DNA from: Hydrogenophaga sp. | GTDB lineage: Bacteria; Pseudomonadota; Gammaproteobacteria; Burkholderiales; Burkholderiaceae_C | Length of the DNA: 64,000 nt | Direction of reading: 5' to 3' | NCBI GenBank assembly: GCA_016790705.1 | Contig: JAEUOT010000034.1 | Coordinates: forward strand, 1-64,000 | Shown: positions 23,901-33,480 of the stretch, one piece after another | How positions within the stretch are numbered: the first letter of the stretch is position 1 | Layout of the letters: each line of letters starts with the position of its first letter | Made by a program: the position numbers and the translations under genes | Notes under the pieces: generated by a model | What the model was told of the DNA's origin: nothing | The model's database searches: none | What the model saw: only the letters and a program-made list of their open reading frames with translations

Positions 23901-24877
23901 GGCGCGGGGGTGCGCGTTTGCGCATCGGCAAAGCCCAGCCGTGCCGCCCGGACCACGGCATCGCGCAACCAGCGGTGCGCGCCGCTGTGGGCCGACTGCC
24001 GGTGCCACAGGGCATCCACGTGCACCGCCGGCACCGCCAGCGGCAGCTCACGCAGGGTGAGCGCGGACTCGATGCCGGTGACCTCCACAAAGTGGCGCGG
24101 CAGCACCGTCAGCAGGTCGGTGCTGGCGACCACCCGCCCGGCGGTGAAGAACTGGTTGACGGTGATCACCACCCGGCGCTGGCGCGAGATCGCCGACAAG
24201 GCCTCGTCTACAAACCCGAAAGGGCGCCCGGAAAAGCTCACCAGCAGGTGGCGCGCCGCGCAGTAGGCATCCAGGGTGAGTGGTTTGCGCGAGAGTGGGT
24301 GGTTGCGCCGCATCACGACCACATATTCCCCGTCGTAGAGGCGCTGGTGCAGGAAGCGGGGACTGTTCTCCTGGAGATGGGTGGCTGTCAGCTCGGCGAT
24401 CACGCCGGGGAAGTGGCCGATCGCAAGGTCGGCCGAGCCCGACTCCAGCAGCTCGCGCGGGTCGCGGGTGGTCAGCGGCACGATGCGCAGGTTCACGCCT
24501 GGTGCCTCTTTTTCCAGCAGATCGACCAAACCCGGCACCAGTTTGGCGGCCGTGGCGTCGGCCATGGCGAGCACGAAAGCCTTGCTCGCGGTGCCCGGTT
24601 CGAAGCCTGCCGGCGAAAGCGATTCGTGCAGTTGGGCCAGCGCATCGCGCACCGTCGGCCAGAGCGCCAGAGCGACGGGCGTTGCCTCGACGCCGTAGCC
24701 CGAACGCCGCACCAGTTCGTCGCCCAGGCTGTCGCGCAACCGCTTGAGCGCGTTGCTGACCGCCGGCTGCGTCATCGCGAGGTTGTGGGCCGCGCGCGTG
24801 AGGTTGCGCTCGGCCATGACCTCGTCGAAGACCCGAAGCAGGTTCAGGTCGAGGGTGCGGAAGTTGATCTCATCCAT
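23897..24877 (-). CDS. LysR-family transcriptional regulator
   Basis: 326 residues. The N-terminal HTH (NLTRAAHNLAMTQPAVSNALKRLRDSLGDELV) is of the NodD/NahR/LeuO-like subgroup with the typical start RTLDLNLLRVFDEVMAERN. The effector domain follows. An inverted repeat TTTGTGA-N10-TCACAAA lies just upstream of the start codon and is a likely autoregulatory site. The target may be the divergent small membrane protein gene at 24979 or the coupled phosphoesterase. Confidence 0.88.
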   Translation of the reverse strand: MDEINFRTLDLNLLRVFDEVMAERNLTRAAHNLAMTQPAVSNALKRLRDSLGDELVRRSGYGVEATPVALALWPTVRDALAQLHESLSPAGFEPGTASKAFVLAMADATAAKLVPGLVDLLEKEAPGVNLRIVPLTTRDPRELLESGSADLAIGHFPGVIAELTATHLQENSPRFLHQRLYDGEYVVVMRRNHPLSRKPLTLDAYCAARHLLVSFSGRPFGFVDEALSAISRQRRVVITVNQFFTAGRVVASTDLLTVLPRHFVEVTGIESALTLRELPLAVPAVHVDALWHRQSAHSGAHRWLRDAVVRAARLGFADAQTRTPAP

Positions 24878-24882
24878 GCGAT

Positions 24883-24906
24883 TTGTGAATTTTATTCATC
24901 ACAAAA
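24883..24906. promoter_or_regulatory. inverted repeat upstream of LysR gene, candidate LysR operator
   Basis: TTTGTGA and TCACAAA form perfect 7-bp arms around a 10-base AT-rich spacer, beginning 6 bases from the LysR start codon in the divergent promoter region. Dyads with long AT-rich spacers are usual for LysR regulators. Confidence 0.55.
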
Positions 24907-24978
24907 ATAAATTGGCATGACATCGGGGTTAACCCTAGGATTCACCTGTCCAAAAGACAGTTTTGCAAGGAGTTCGCC

Positions 24979-25536
24979 ATGAGCACCGTCTTCTCTCCCG
25001 CCCCGGCCTCCCTCGGTCTGAATCCTGCCGCCGAGCGTGGCGTGTACCGTGTCAGCCGCCGCTTCGACGGCTCTCGCGGCCTGGCGGCCATGCTGCTGGC
25101 CGCTGCGGTCTCGGCCCTGGTGGTGCTGGCCGACCAGATGATCAGCACCTGGGCCGATGGGCACCTGTTCCTGGGCTGGGTCATCCTCTGGGTGGTGATT
25201 TTCGCGGGTTCCGCCCTGTTCGCCGGTACCGCGCGCCGTCTGGCGCGGGCCACGCTGAATTCCCTGGACGGCTGGTCACGCTCCCTTGCGCAAGCCCGTG
25301 CCGAAGCGCGCCTGTGGGATCTGGCGCGCACCGATCCCCGACTGAAGTCCGAACTGATGCTCGCGCGCGCCCGTGAAAATGACCTGGAAGAGGAACTCGC
25401 CCAGGCCGCGGCCGCAGGCAGCGATTACACGGAAGCGCTGGCACCGCTGGGCCTGGATTCGGGCTTCGGCGCTCCGCTGCGTCGCTGGGCACAGATCGAG
25501 GTGCGGCGCCAGACGGGCTACCTGCCGTATCTGTAA
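24979..25536 (+). CDS. hypothetical membrane protein
   Basis: 185 residues preceded by AAGGAGTTCGCC. Two adjacent hydrophobic helices at about residues 32-75 (AMLLAAAVSALVVLADQMI and LGWVILWVVIFAGSALFAG) are followed by a charged, probably helical cytoplasmic tail rich in Ala/Arg/Glu. No family is recognised. It is followed by a strong bidirectional terminator. Confidence 0.75.
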   Translation: MSTVFSPAPASLGLNPAAERGVYRVSRRFDGSRGLAAMLLAAAVSALVVLADQMISTWADGHLFLGWVILWVVIFAGSALFAGTARRLARATLNSLDGWSRSLAQARAEARLWDLARTDPRLKSELMLARARENDLEEELAQAAAAGSDYTEALAPLGLDSGFGAPLRRWAQIEVRRQTGYLPYL

Positions 25537-25560
25537 TCCCTGCCGGTTACGTTCAAAGAA

Positions 25561-25590
25561 AAAGCCCCTCGGCGTGCCGAGGGGCTTTTT
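25561..25590. terminator. bidirectional intrinsic terminator
   Basis: An 11-bp stem AGCCCCTCGGC/GCCGAGGGGCT with a two-base loop has A residues on the left and T residues on the right. It lies between the hypothetical membrane protein gene and convergent pckG and can serve both. Confidence 0.9.
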
Positions 25591-25610
25591 GCTTTCTGGC
25601 CGGCTGGGGA

Positions 25611-27485
25611 TCAGGCCGTTGCCAGGCGCTTCTCCAGATCCGCCTTCGTGGCCACCAGCTCCTTGGGCATGTGGTAGGCCAGTTGTTCAAAGTGGGCATC
25701 GTGCAGCTTGAACTCCTCGGCCCAGGCCGCCTTGTCGATGCTGGTGACCTGCTGGAACTGTTCGGCGCTGAAGTCCAGGCCGCTCCAGTTGATTTCCGCG
25801 TAGGTCGGGGCGACGCCGAACATCGTCGCCTGGCCCTGGGCCTTGCCTTCGATGCGGTCGATCATCCACTTGAGCACGCGCATGTTGTCGCCGTAGCCCG
25901 GCCAGACGAACTTGCCGTCGGCGTTCTTGCGGAACCAGTTCACGCAGAACATCTTGGGCTGCTGCGCGCCGGTCTTGGCCACGGTTTCACCCACGTTGAG
26001 CCAGTGCTGGAAGTAGTCGCTCATGTTGTAGCCGCAGAACGGCAGCATGGCGAACGGGTCACGGCGCACCACGCCCTGCGCGCCGAAGGCGGCGGCGGTG
26101 GTTTCCGAACCCATGGTCGCGGCCATGTAGACGCCTTCGGTCCAGCTGCGGGCTTCGGTCACCAGCGGCACGGTGGTCGAGCGACGGCCACCGAACAGGA
26201 AGGCGTCGATCGCCACACCGGCCGGGTCGTCCCACTGCGGGTCCAGCGCCGGGTTGTTGGTGGCGGCGACGGTGAAGCGCGAGTTCGGGTGCGCGGCCTT
26301 GGCGCCGGTCTCCTTGGCGATGGCCGGCGTCCAGTCCTTGCCCTGCCAGTCGATCAGGTGATCGGGGATCACGCCGGTGTCCTTCTCCATGCCTTCCCAC
26401 CACACGTCGCCGTCGTCGGTCAGGGCCACGTTGGTGAAGATGACGTTCTTGTCCAGCGAGCGCATGCAGTTCGGGTTGGTGTGCATGTTGGTGCCCGGGG
26501 CGACGCCGAAGTAACCCGCTTCGGGGTTGATCGCCAGCATCTTGCCGTCGGCCTGGGGCTTGACCCAGGCGATGTCGTCACCGATGGTCGTGACCTTCCA
26601 GCCGGGGAACGCGCTCTCGGGCGGCACCAGCATGGAGAAGTTGGTCTTGCCGCAGGCGCTGGGGAAGGCGGCGGCGACGTGGTACTTCTTGCCCTCGGGG
26701 TTGGTCACGCCCAGGATCAGCATGTGCTCGGCCAGCCAGCCCTGCTCGCGACCCATGTTGGAGGCGATGCGCAGCGCAAAGCACTTCTTGCCCAGCAGCG
26801 CGTTGCCGCCGTAGCCCGAGCCGTAGGACCAGATCTCGCGCGTTTCCGGGAAATGCACGATGTACTTGGTGGTCGGGTTGCAGGGCCAGGTGGTCTTGTC
26901 CTTTTCACCGGCGGCCAGCGGCGCGCCCACGGTGTGCATGCAGGGGACGAAGTCACCGTTGGCACCCAGCACGTCGTACACGGCCTTGCCCATGCGGGTC
27001 ATCAGCTTCTGGTTGACGGCGACATAGGCGCTGTCGGTCAGCTCGATGCCGATGTGGGCGATGTGCGAGCCCAGCGGGCCCATCGAGAACGGCACCACGT
27101 ACATGGTGCGGCCCTTCATGCAGCCGTCGAACAGCGGGTTCAGCGTGGCGCGCATGTCGGCCGGGGCCATCCAGTTGTTGGTCGGGCCGGCGTCTTCCTT
27201 CTTGGCGGAGCAGATGAAGGTGCGGTCTTCCACGCGGGCCACGTCGGACGGGTCGGAGCAGGCCAGGAACGAGCCGGGGCGCTTGGCGGGGTTGAGCTTC
27301 TTGAAGGTGCCGGCGTCGACCAGTTGCTGGCACAGGCGGTCATATTCTTCCTGGCTGCCGTCGCACCAGTACACGCTGTCGGGCTTGCACAGCGCGACCA
27401 TGTCGGCCACCCAGGCGATCAGGCGTGCGTTCTTGACATAGGCAGGGGTATTGAGCTGCAGGCCCTGCATCACGGGAGAGTTCAT
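25611..27485 (-). CDS. pckG: phosphoenolpyruvate carboxykinase (GTP)
   Basis: 624 residues from the ATG at 27485 ([16 protein letters not shown]), the usual size for the GTP-dependent enzyme. It converts oxaloacetate + GTP to PEP in gluconeogenesis. Motifs: the cysteine-containing P-loop [12 protein letters not shown], the metal-binding segment GDDIAWVKP, the [14 protein letters not shown] region and the [10 protein letters not shown] segment. A longer in-frame extension upstream to 27683 is low-complexity and lacks conservation features, so it was not used. A 315-bp promoter region precedes it. Confidence 0.95.
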   Translation of the reverse strand: MNSPVMQGLQLNTPAYVKNARLIAWVADMVALCKPDSVYWCDGSQEEYDRLCQQLVDAGTFKKLNPAKRPGSFLACSDPSDVARVEDRTFICSAKKEDAGPTNNWMAPADMRATLNPLFDGCMKGRTMYVVPFSMGPLGSHIAHIGIELTDSAYVAVNQKLMTRMGKAVYDVLGANGDFVPCMHTVGAPLAAGEKDKTTWPCNPTTKYIVHFPETREIWSYGSGYGGNALLGKKCFALRIASNMGREQGWLAEHMLILGVTNPEGKKYHVAAAFPSACGKTNFSMLVPPESAFPGWKVTTIGDDIAWVKPQADGKMLAINPEAGYFGVAPGTNMHTNPNCMRSLDKNVIFTNVALTDDGDVWWEGMEKDTGVIPDHLIDWQGKDWTPAIAKETGAKAAHPNSRFTVAATNNPALDPQWDDPAGVAIDAFLFGGRRSTTVPLVTEARSWTEGVYMAATMGSETTAAAFGAQGVVRRDPFAMLPFCGYNMSDYFQHWLNVGETVAKTGAQQPKMFCVNWFRKNADGKFVWPGYGDNMRVLKWMIDRIEGKAQGQATMFGVAPTYAEINWSGLDFSAEQFQQVTSIDKAAWAEEFKLHDAHFEQLAYHMPKELVATKADLEKRLATA

Positions 27486-27800
27486 CGAAAAGGCTCCGGT
27501 AGTTTTGAAAACAACGGGCTCAAGAGACACCGACAGCCGCGGGCCACAGGTATCGGGCGGGCGGCTGAAATCCCTTGGGCGAAGAAGGGCGGTCGGCGCT
27601 CGGGGCTGCAGTGCGGTTGCGCTGCGGCGGGGCAGCCAGGTAGGGGGCGGGTGATCCCGGGACCTGGTCCGTGTGTCGGCCAATGGTCCAATTTTAAAAA
27701 AAACGTCGGTCAGTTACTGGCAAGTTACATGCAATACTTGCATAACCTGATGCATCGATGCCCGCAGGGGTAGGTCGGTGCGGCGCGCTAGAGTCGTGGC
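27486..27800. promoter_or_regulatory. intergenic region upstream of pckG with ATGCAA-N3-TTGCAT palindrome
   Basis: No gene is seen in this 315-bp divergent space. The part near 27680-27745 is unusually AT-rich and contains ATGCAA-TAC-TTGCAT (27729-27743), a 6-bp-arm palindrome nested in a second dyad GCAAGT-N10-ACTTGC (27719-27740). These look like regulator sites for pckG and/or the divergent small gene. The regulator is unknown. Confidence 0.5.
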
Positions 27801-28190
27801 ATGGAACCCGAACTCAGCCTGGACCCTGCCCTTGCACCGCTGCTCGACGAGCTGCGTGTGCTGGAGAACCTGTTTCACGCCGCCTACCCGGATGCCACGC
27901 CGGAGGCCTTTGACCGGCTGGTGCCGCCCGACTTCTGGGAAACAGGGGCCACCGGCCGGCGTTACAGCCGCGACTTCGCCCGCCAGGTGCTGGTCGGGCG
28001 TCACGGAAGGCCCGATCCGGCGACGTGGCTGGCCGACGACCACCACCTGCAGGCCGCAGGTCCCGGCGTCTACCTGCTGACCTACCGTTTGCAGCAACCG
28101 GGACGTGTCACCCGCCGCCTGACGGTCTGGCGCCGCGACGGCCTGCAGTGGCAGGCGGTTTACCACCAGGGTACGGTCGTGGCGGCCTGA
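27801..28190 (+). CDS. DUF4440/SnoaL-like small protein
   Basis: 129 residues with an NTF2-like fold signature: N-terminal helices (LLDELRVLENLFHAAY), then beta-strands ending in the typical RRLTVWRRDGLQWQAVYHQGT. Many DUF4440 proteins of this length have no known activity. No signal peptide. Cytosolic. It stands alone between pckG and a secreted hypothetical gene. Confidence 0.75.
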   Translation: MEPELSLDPALAPLLDELRVLENLFHAAYPDATPEAFDRLVPPDFWETGATGRRYSRDFARQVLVGRHGRPDPATWLADDHHLQAAGPGVYLLTYRLQQPGRVTRRLTVWRRDGLQWQAVYHQGTVVAA

Positions 28191-28240
28191 GCCAGGCGGC
28201 ACGGATAGACTCCCTGCGCCCCCACTTTCAAAGGACCACC

Positions 28241-28891
28241 ATGTTGCCGCTCCGTGCCCTTGCCTCCCTGCTGGCGAGCCTGTCTGCCCTGTCCGTCCTT
28301 CCGGCCTCGGCGGCCGAACCGGCATCTCGTGTGGCGGTCTCGCCCATCTACTCGCAGTTGCTGGCGCACAGCCTGCCAGGTGGCTTCCAGGTCGCGTACG
28401 AGAACGACTCCGGCCCCGAATACATCCGGGAGGCCGTTCCCCTCGGGCAGACGGTTCAGAAATGGACCCAGATGATCACGGTCACGGGCGCCAAAGGCCT
28501 GGCCGCCAACCCCGATGCGACGCCGCGCCGGTTTGTGGAAGTGATGGCGGCGGGATTCAAGAAAGCCTGCCCCGACACCTTCGCGGCCCAACTGGTCCAC
28601 GAGGGCAACCTGCCCTCGGGTCAGCCGGCGGTCACCGCGTGGATGGCATGTGGCGCCACGGGCGATGCGCCGGACCAGTTGCGCAGCGAGGCGGCGCTGG
28701 TGACCGCGATCCAGGGGGCGGCCGACATCTATTCGGTGCAGTGGTCCATGCGTGGCGCGGCATCGAAGACCGCGCCGCAATTCGATGACGCCGTCTGGGG
28801 ACCCCGTTTCAAGGCGCTGATGCCGATCCGGGTCTGCAACCTGGTCAAGGGCGAGAAGGCGCCGTACCCGTCCTGCACCAACCCGCGCTGA
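28241..28891 (+). CDS. hypothetical secreted protein
   Basis: 216 residues from the ATG at 28241, which gives a good signal peptide (LRALASLLASLSALSVLPASAA). Three or four cysteines (KKACPDTF, WMACGATG, IRVCNLV, YPSCTN) could form periplasmic disulfides. No family is recognised. It is followed after about 30 bases by a hairpin shared with the convergent small gene. Confidence 0.75.
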   Translation: MLPLRALASLLASLSALSVLPASAAEPASRVAVSPIYSQLLAHSLPGGFQVAYENDSGPEYIREAVPLGQTVQKWTQMITVTGAKGLAANPDATPRRFVEVMAAGFKKACPDTFAAQLVHEGNLPSGQPAVTAWMACGATGDAPDQLRSEAALVTAIQGAADIYSVQWSMRGAASKTAPQFDDAVWGPRFKALMPIRVCNLVKGEKAPYPSCTNPR

Positions 28892-28918
28892 TCAGAGCGG
28901 GACGCGCCAAAACGGAAG

Positions 28919-28948
28919 AAGGCCGAGCCCTGTCAGGGCATCGGCCTT
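28919..28948. terminator. probable terminator hairpin between convergent genes
   Basis: An interrupted stem AAGGCCGA/TCGGCCTT encloses an inner GCCCTG/CAGGGC helix. T-rich sequence follows on the minus strand only weakly, so termination efficiency is uncertain. Confidence 0.55.
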
Positions 28949-28976
28949 CCGGTGTGAATGAGGGCGGCGTGACGCG

Positions 28977-29120
28977 TCAGGCCATGAACACGGCAATGAA
29001 CGCCAGCAGGAAGATCAGAACGGCACCGGCCACGGGCAGGACCACGGGCATGAGCGGGGTGATGGCCTCGATCACGTCCTGCGGCTGATCGTCGTGGCTG
29101 TCGGAATGGGCGTGCGCCAT
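28977..29120 (-). CDS. small single-pass membrane protein
   Basis: 47 residues from the ATG at 29120, preceded by GGAGA. A His/Asp-rich hydrophilic N-terminus (AHAHSDSHDD) is followed by one strong transmembrane helix (VVLPVAGAVLIFLLAFIAVFMA) at the C-terminus. The acidic/His N-terminus could bind metal. No family is recognised. A longer start at 29183 has no ribosome-binding site. Confidence 0.65.
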   Translation of the reverse strand: MAHAHSDSHDDQPQDVIEAITPLMPVVLPVAGAVLIFLLAFIAVFMA

Positions 29121-29205
29121 GGTGCGTCTCCGGAATTGAGAAAAATCAATCGGCATTCTAGGGCGCAGTGTGTTCGCCCGCACCCGGGCTGACCCCTATC
29201 CCGGC

Positions 29206-29631
29206 TCAGAGCAGGGCATAGGTGGTGCTGACGCGGCAGACACTCTTGCCGTCGTCGGCGCCGGCGATGTCGATCTCGCCGAACACCAGGTTCTTGCCGG
29301 CCCGCACCACCCGTGCGGTCACCCGCGCATCCTGCCCGGACAGTGGCTTGAGGAAGCTGCTGTTCTGCTGCACGGTGGTCATGGGGCGCCGGGTGCCCAG
29401 CCGGGTCACGATGGCCAGCACCATGGCGGTGTCGGCAGCGGCCATCAGCGCCTGTCCGCAGACCATGCCGCCGATGCGCGCGAGCTGGTCGTTCTGCGGC
29501 AGCCGCAGCACCACCTCGTCGGTCTGGAAGCGTTCGACGCGCAGGCCAAGCGCCTGCACCCAGGGCGCGAACCAGTCGGACAGGCAGGTCTGCAGCGTTT
29601 CAACGGTGAGCGTGTCGTCGGGCAGATTCAT
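29206..29631 (-). CDS. PaaI-type hotdog-fold thioesterase
   Basis: 141 residues from the ATG at 29631, 4 bases after the upstream threonine dehydratase stop. A hotdog domain carries GGMVCGQALMAAADTAMVLAI and VQQNSSFLKPL, typical of the PaaI/YigI group that hydrolyses acyl-CoAs. An alternative TTG start at 29655 would overlap the upstream gene. Likely co-transcribed with it. Substrate unknown. Confidence 0.85.
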   Translation of the reverse strand: MNLPDDTLTVETLQTCLSDWFAPWVQALGLRVERFQTDEVVLRLPQNDQLARIGGMVCGQALMAAADTAMVLAIVTRLGTRRPMTTVQQNSSFLKPLSGQDARVTARVVRAGKNLVFGEIDIAGADDGKSVCRVSTTYALL

Positions 29632-29635
29632 GGCA

Positions 29636-30835
29636 TCACAGCAGTTGGGCGTCAAAACCGGCAGATCGCAGGGCGTCGATCACCTGCTGCACATGCGCCC
29701 TGCCGCGCGTTTGCAGCACCAGCTCGACCGCCACGTTCTGCGCGGCCAGCAGGGTGAAGGCGCGCTGGTGGTGCACCTCGTCGATGTTGGCGCCGGCGTC
29801 GGCCACGATGGCCGTGATGCGGGCCAGGTTGCCCGGCACGTCGCGGGCACTGACCTGGATGCGCGCCAGCCGCCCGGCGCGCACCATGCCGCGCTCGATG
29901 ATCGAGGCCAGCAGCATCGGATCGATGTTGCCGCCGCAGAGCACCAGGCCGACATTGCGACCGGCAAACGATGCCGGGTGCTTGAGCAGCGCGGCGAGGC
30001 TGGCGGCGCCCGCCCCTTCGACCAGCGTCTTCTCGATCTCCAGCAGCATCACGATCGCCTGCTCGATGTCGCCCTCGTCGACCAGCAGCAGGTCGTCGAC
30101 CTTGTCGCGGATGATGGCCTGGGTGATGACCCCCGGCGTGCCGACGGCGATGCCTTCGGCGATGGTGCTCGTGCCTTGCGGCAAGTGGGAGCCCTTGATG
30201 GCGTTGACCATGGCCGGGAAACGTTCGGTCTGCACGCCGACGATGCGGATGTCGGGGCGGATCGCACGCGCCGCAGTCGCCATGCCTGCGATCAGGCCGC
30301 CGCCGCCGATGGCGATCACCAGCGTGTCGATCTGGGGCTGCGCCTGCAGCATCTCCAGTGCCACCGTTCCCTGGCCGGCAATGATCGCCTCGTCGTCGTA
30401 GGGGTGCACGAACACCAGGCCCTGTTGTTCGGCCAGCGCGTAGGCGTGGGCCCGAGCCTCTTCGAGCGAGTCGCCGTGCAACACCACCTCGGCACCGAAG
30501 CCGCGCGTGCGCTCGACCTTGACCCCCGGCGTGAAGCGCGGCATCACGATCACGGCGCGGATGCCCAGCCGCTGAGCGTGATAGGCCACACCCTGCGCAT
30601 GGTTGCCCGCGCTCATGGCCACCACACCACGGGACCGTTCGTCCGTCGTGAGTTGCGTCAGCTTGTTGCAGGCGCCCCGCTCCTTGAAGGAGGCGGTGTA
30701 CTGCAGGTTCTCGAACTTGAGGAACACCTGGCAACCGGTGATCTGCGACAGCGTGCGCGACTCGACACACGGGGTGTCCAGCACCTGGCCGCTCAGTCGC
30801 TCGGCGGCGGCGTCTATGTCTCTTTTTTCCAGCAT
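29636..30835 (-). CDS. ilvA: threonine ammonia-lyase (dehydratase) with C-terminal ACT domain
   Basis: 399 residues from the ATG at 30835 (MLEKRDIDAAAERL). The PLP-binding lysine is Lys51 in SFKERGA, and the glycine-rich phosphate loop is AIGGGGLIAGMA. A single ACT-like regulatory domain occupies about residues 325-399 (RIQVSARDVPGNLARI). This is the ~400-residue form that deaminates threonine (and serine) to 2-oxobutyrate. It may be catabolic or serve isoleucine synthesis. Divergent from the tandem-AAA gene. Confidence 0.9.
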   Translation of the reverse strand: MLEKRDIDAAAERLSGQVLDTPCVESRTLSQITGCQVFLKFENLQYTASFKERGACNKLTQLTTDERSRGVVAMSAGNHAQGVAYHAQRLGIRAVIVMPRFTPGVKVERTRGFGAEVVLHGDSLEEARAHAYALAEQQGLVFVHPYDDEAIIAGQGTVALEMLQAQPQIDTLVIAIGGGGLIAGMATAARAIRPDIRIVGVQTERFPAMVNAIKGSHLPQGTSTIAEGIAVGTPGVITQAIIRDKVDDLLLVDEGDIEQAIVMLLEIEKTLVEGAGAASLAALLKHPASFAGRNVGLVLCGGNIDPMLLASIIERGMVRAGRLARIQVSARDVPGNLARITAIVADAGANIDEVHHQRAFTLLAAQNVAVELVLQTRGRAHVQQVIDALRSAGFDAQLL

Positions 30836-31003
30836 CGCGCGATTGTGGGGCCGGACGATTGTCACAAGTGGCAGGGAAAGGCCCCATACATCGCCGGACC
30901 ACGCTGGATCACGCTCTTCCATGATTGATCAAGCTGGGTTATGGTCCGCTCAAATCCGCACCGCGGATGTGCGTACCCCCTTGTCACGACTGGAGGTGTC
31001 CGT

Positions 31004-33418
31004 ATGAGCAAACGCCTGTTGCAGCGCGCCACACCGGCGTCGCTGTCTGCCGCCGAGGTTCGCCCGGGCCATGAGCCACGGGCTGCCGCGGCGCTGGACG
31101 CGCGGGTGTTCGTGCCGCCCGGGCTGCGGCAGGCGCCGGTACTGGACCTCATGTGTTCGCACTTCGTCCTCACGCTGGCGGCGCGCCAGGGTCAGCGCTT
31201 CAACGTGCGGCGTGACCTCAACACCTTGCTGGCGCTGGCGGGCCGCCACCTGATCTGGCCGATGACCGTCCTGGCCCGGCTGCGCGAGTTCCTCGACCGC
31301 CGCTGCAAGGACAACGAGCTCTGGAGCGGCCACGACAGCCTGTCCACGGCGGCGTTCATGGAGCGCTATGGCATCTGGCGCGGGCCTTATGAAGAAGGGA
31401 CGCTGTTCTTCTACCTCGACGAATACGCCAAGGAGTCGCCCAAGGACCTGTTGTCCGTGCTGGCCGTGACCGGCGACTGGCTCAACCAGGCGCTCAAGAA
31501 GCAGAGCACGCTGGTGGAGAAAAACATCGACGCGCTGGCCAACCTGCTGCAGCTCAACCGCGCCGAGCGCGCGCTGCTGCTCTACGGCACGCTGGCACGC
31601 TACCAGCGCGACCTGCGCTCCATCCTCGTCGAGTTCAAGGTCAACAACGCGCCCGAGGCCTACGCCGCGATTGCCGATGTGGCGGGCGTCAAGGCCAGCG
31701 AGGTCGGCGAGGCGCTGCGCGCCGGTTCGCGGCTGGAGCGCATCGGCATGGTGGAGAACCTGATCTCCGAGCACAACATCACCGACCTGGCCGACCTGAT
31801 GAAGGTCAGCGAGAAACTGCCGCCGGTGCTGATGCGCGAGTACCGCAGCGAGAGTGAGCTGATGGCGGTGTTCACCCGCCCGGCGGCGCGCTCGGCGCTG
31901 GGACCCAAGGACTTCGACTACGTGGGCGACGACGTGCGTCTGCTCAGCGGCCTGCTGCGTGAAGCGGTGGCGCGCAAGGAGCCGGGCGTGAACATCCTGC
32001 TCTACGGCCCGCCGGGCACCGGCAAGACCGAGCTGGCGCGTGTGGTCGCCCAAGCCGCTGGGCTGGAGCTGTTCGAGGTCGAGTACGCCGACCGCGACGG
32101 CAACGCCCTGAGTGGCCGCGACCGCTACCGCTCGCTGCAGATCGCCCAGGTCTTTCTCAAGGGCACGGCGCATTCGGCGCTGCTCTTCGATGAGGTCGAA
32201 GATGTGTTCCCGCCGATCTCCACCGAAGCGGCACAGTACATGGCGCGCGCCGAACAGGTGTCTGCACCGCCCAGCGGCAGTGTCAGCGGCAAGGCCTGGG
32301 TCAACCAGATCCTCGAATCCAATGCTGTGCCCACGGTCTGGGTGACCAACCGCATCGAGCAGATCGATCCGGCCTTCCGCCGACGCTTCGCCTACCACCT
32401 CGAACTCAAGAGCCCGCCGCCCGGCGCGCGCGAACAGTTGGTGCGCAAGACGCTCGAAGGCGAGCCGGTGTCCGAAGGCTTGGTGGCACGGCTGACCGCG
32501 CGCAAGGGGCTGACGCCGGCGCAGATCCGCACGGCGGTGCGCTTTGCCCACCTGGCCGTTGTGCCAGCCAAGCCGGCGCGTCGGCGCAAGACGGTGGAGG
32601 CAGCAAGTGGTCCCCTGCTGGACGACCTGATCGAGCGCCAGTTGCGCAACGCCGACCAGGCCCTGGGGCGTCGTCCGGACGCTGCCATGCGGCCCGAGGT
32701 CACGCAGTACAGCCTGGACATGCTCAATGTCGAGTCCCGCTATGAGGTGCCGCGCATCGTCGATGCACTCAAGGCGCGTGGCCACGGCTGCCTGTGTTTC
32801 CACGGCGCACCGGGCACCGGCAAGACCGCGCTGGCCGAGCACATCGCCAAGCAACTGGAGCGGCCGCTGATGATCCGCCGGGCCAGCGATCTGGTGAGCA
32901 AGTTCGTGGGCGAAACCGAGCAGCAGATGGCGGCGATGTTCCGCGAGGCGGAGGCCGAGAAGGCGGTGCTGCTGCTGGACGAGGCCGACAGCTTCCTGCA
33001 GGACCGGCGCGGCGCGCAGCGGACCTACGAAGTGACCGAGGTCAACGAGATGCTGCAGGGCATGGAGCGCTTCAATGGCATCTTCATCTGCACCACCAAC
33101 CTGATGGAGGCGATTGATCAGGCGGCGCTGCGGCGCTTCACTTTCAAGATCAGGTTCAGGCCGCTGCGCAAGGAGCAGCGCGAGCGCATGTTCGTGGTCG
33201 AGGCGCTGGGCGGTGACGAGACGGGGCTGACCGAGCCCGTGCGCGCAAGGCTGGCCAAGCTGGAACAACTGTGCCCGGGCGACTTTGCGGCGGTCAAGCG
33301 GCAGGTGGAAATCCTGGCCGAAACCCTGCCGCCCGAGGAGTTCCTGGCGCAGCTTGAGGCCGAACACCGCATCAAGCCCGAGGTCCGCGAGGCGCGCACC
33401 ATCGGTTTCACGCAGTAG
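31004..33418 (+). CDS. tandem AAA+ ATPase of unknown function
   Basis: 804 residues from the ATG at 31004, with TGGAGGTG upstream. An N-terminal ~320-residue helical region is followed by two AAA modules. The first has Walker A GPPGTGKTE near residue 335 and Walker B LLFDEVED near 393. The second has GAPGTGKTA near 600 and VLLLDEADSF near 655, with a FtsH/katanin-like pattern and a sensor CTTN. No protease or DNA-binding domain is visible. It stands alone, divergent from ilvA, so partner and substrate are unknown. It is probably a remodelling ATPase. Confidence 0.85.
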   Translation: MSKRLLQRATPASLSAAEVRPGHEPRAAAALDARVFVPPGLRQAPVLDLMCSHFVLTLAARQGQRFNVRRDLNTLLALAGRHLIWPMTVLARLREFLDRRCKDNELWSGHDSLSTAAFMERYGIWRGPYEEGTLFFYLDEYAKESPKDLLSVLAVTGDWLNQALKKQSTLVEKNIDALANLLQLNRAERALLLYGTLARYQRDLRSILVEFKVNNAPEAYAAIADVAGVKASEVGEALRAGSRLERIGMVENLISEHNITDLADLMKVSEKLPPVLMREYRSESELMAVFTRPAARSALGPKDFDYVGDDVRLLSGLLREAVARKEPGVNILLYGPPGTGKTELARVVAQAAGLELFEVEYADRDGNALSGRDRYRSLQIAQVFLKGTAHSALLFDEVEDVFPPISTEAAQYMARAEQVSAPPSGSVSGKAWVNQILESNAVPTVWVTNRIEQIDPAFRRRFAYHLELKSPPPGAREQLVRKTLEGEPVSEGLVARLTARKGLTPAQIRTAVRFAHLAVVPAKPARRRKTVEAASGPLLDDLIERQLRNADQALGRRPDAAMRPEVTQYSLDMLNVESRYEVPRIVDALKARGHGCLCFHGAPGTGKTALAEHIAKQLERPLMIRRASDLVSKFVGETEQQMAAMFREAEAEKAVLLLDEADSFLQDRRGAQRTYEVTEVNEMLQGMERFNGIFICTTNLMEAIDQAALRRFTFKIRFRPLRKEQRERMFVVEALGGDETGLTEPVRARLAKLEQLCPGDFAAVKRQVEILAETLPPEEFLAQLEAEHRIKPEVREARTIGFTQ

Positions 33419-33480
33419 AAAGCCGACGCCCGCGCCGCGCCTGCGGCGCCGGTTCCGCAGCGATCACAGGCTGAGTCGTT

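Noticed and set aside
25666-27773. Long plus-strand frame opposite pckG
   Set aside because: Shadow of a highly conserved minus-strand PEP carboxykinase.
30950-33367. Long minus-strand frame opposite the tandem-AAA gene
   Set aside because: The plus strand encodes two intact Walker A/B sets, whereas the minus frame is Gln/His/Arg/Leu-rich with no motif.
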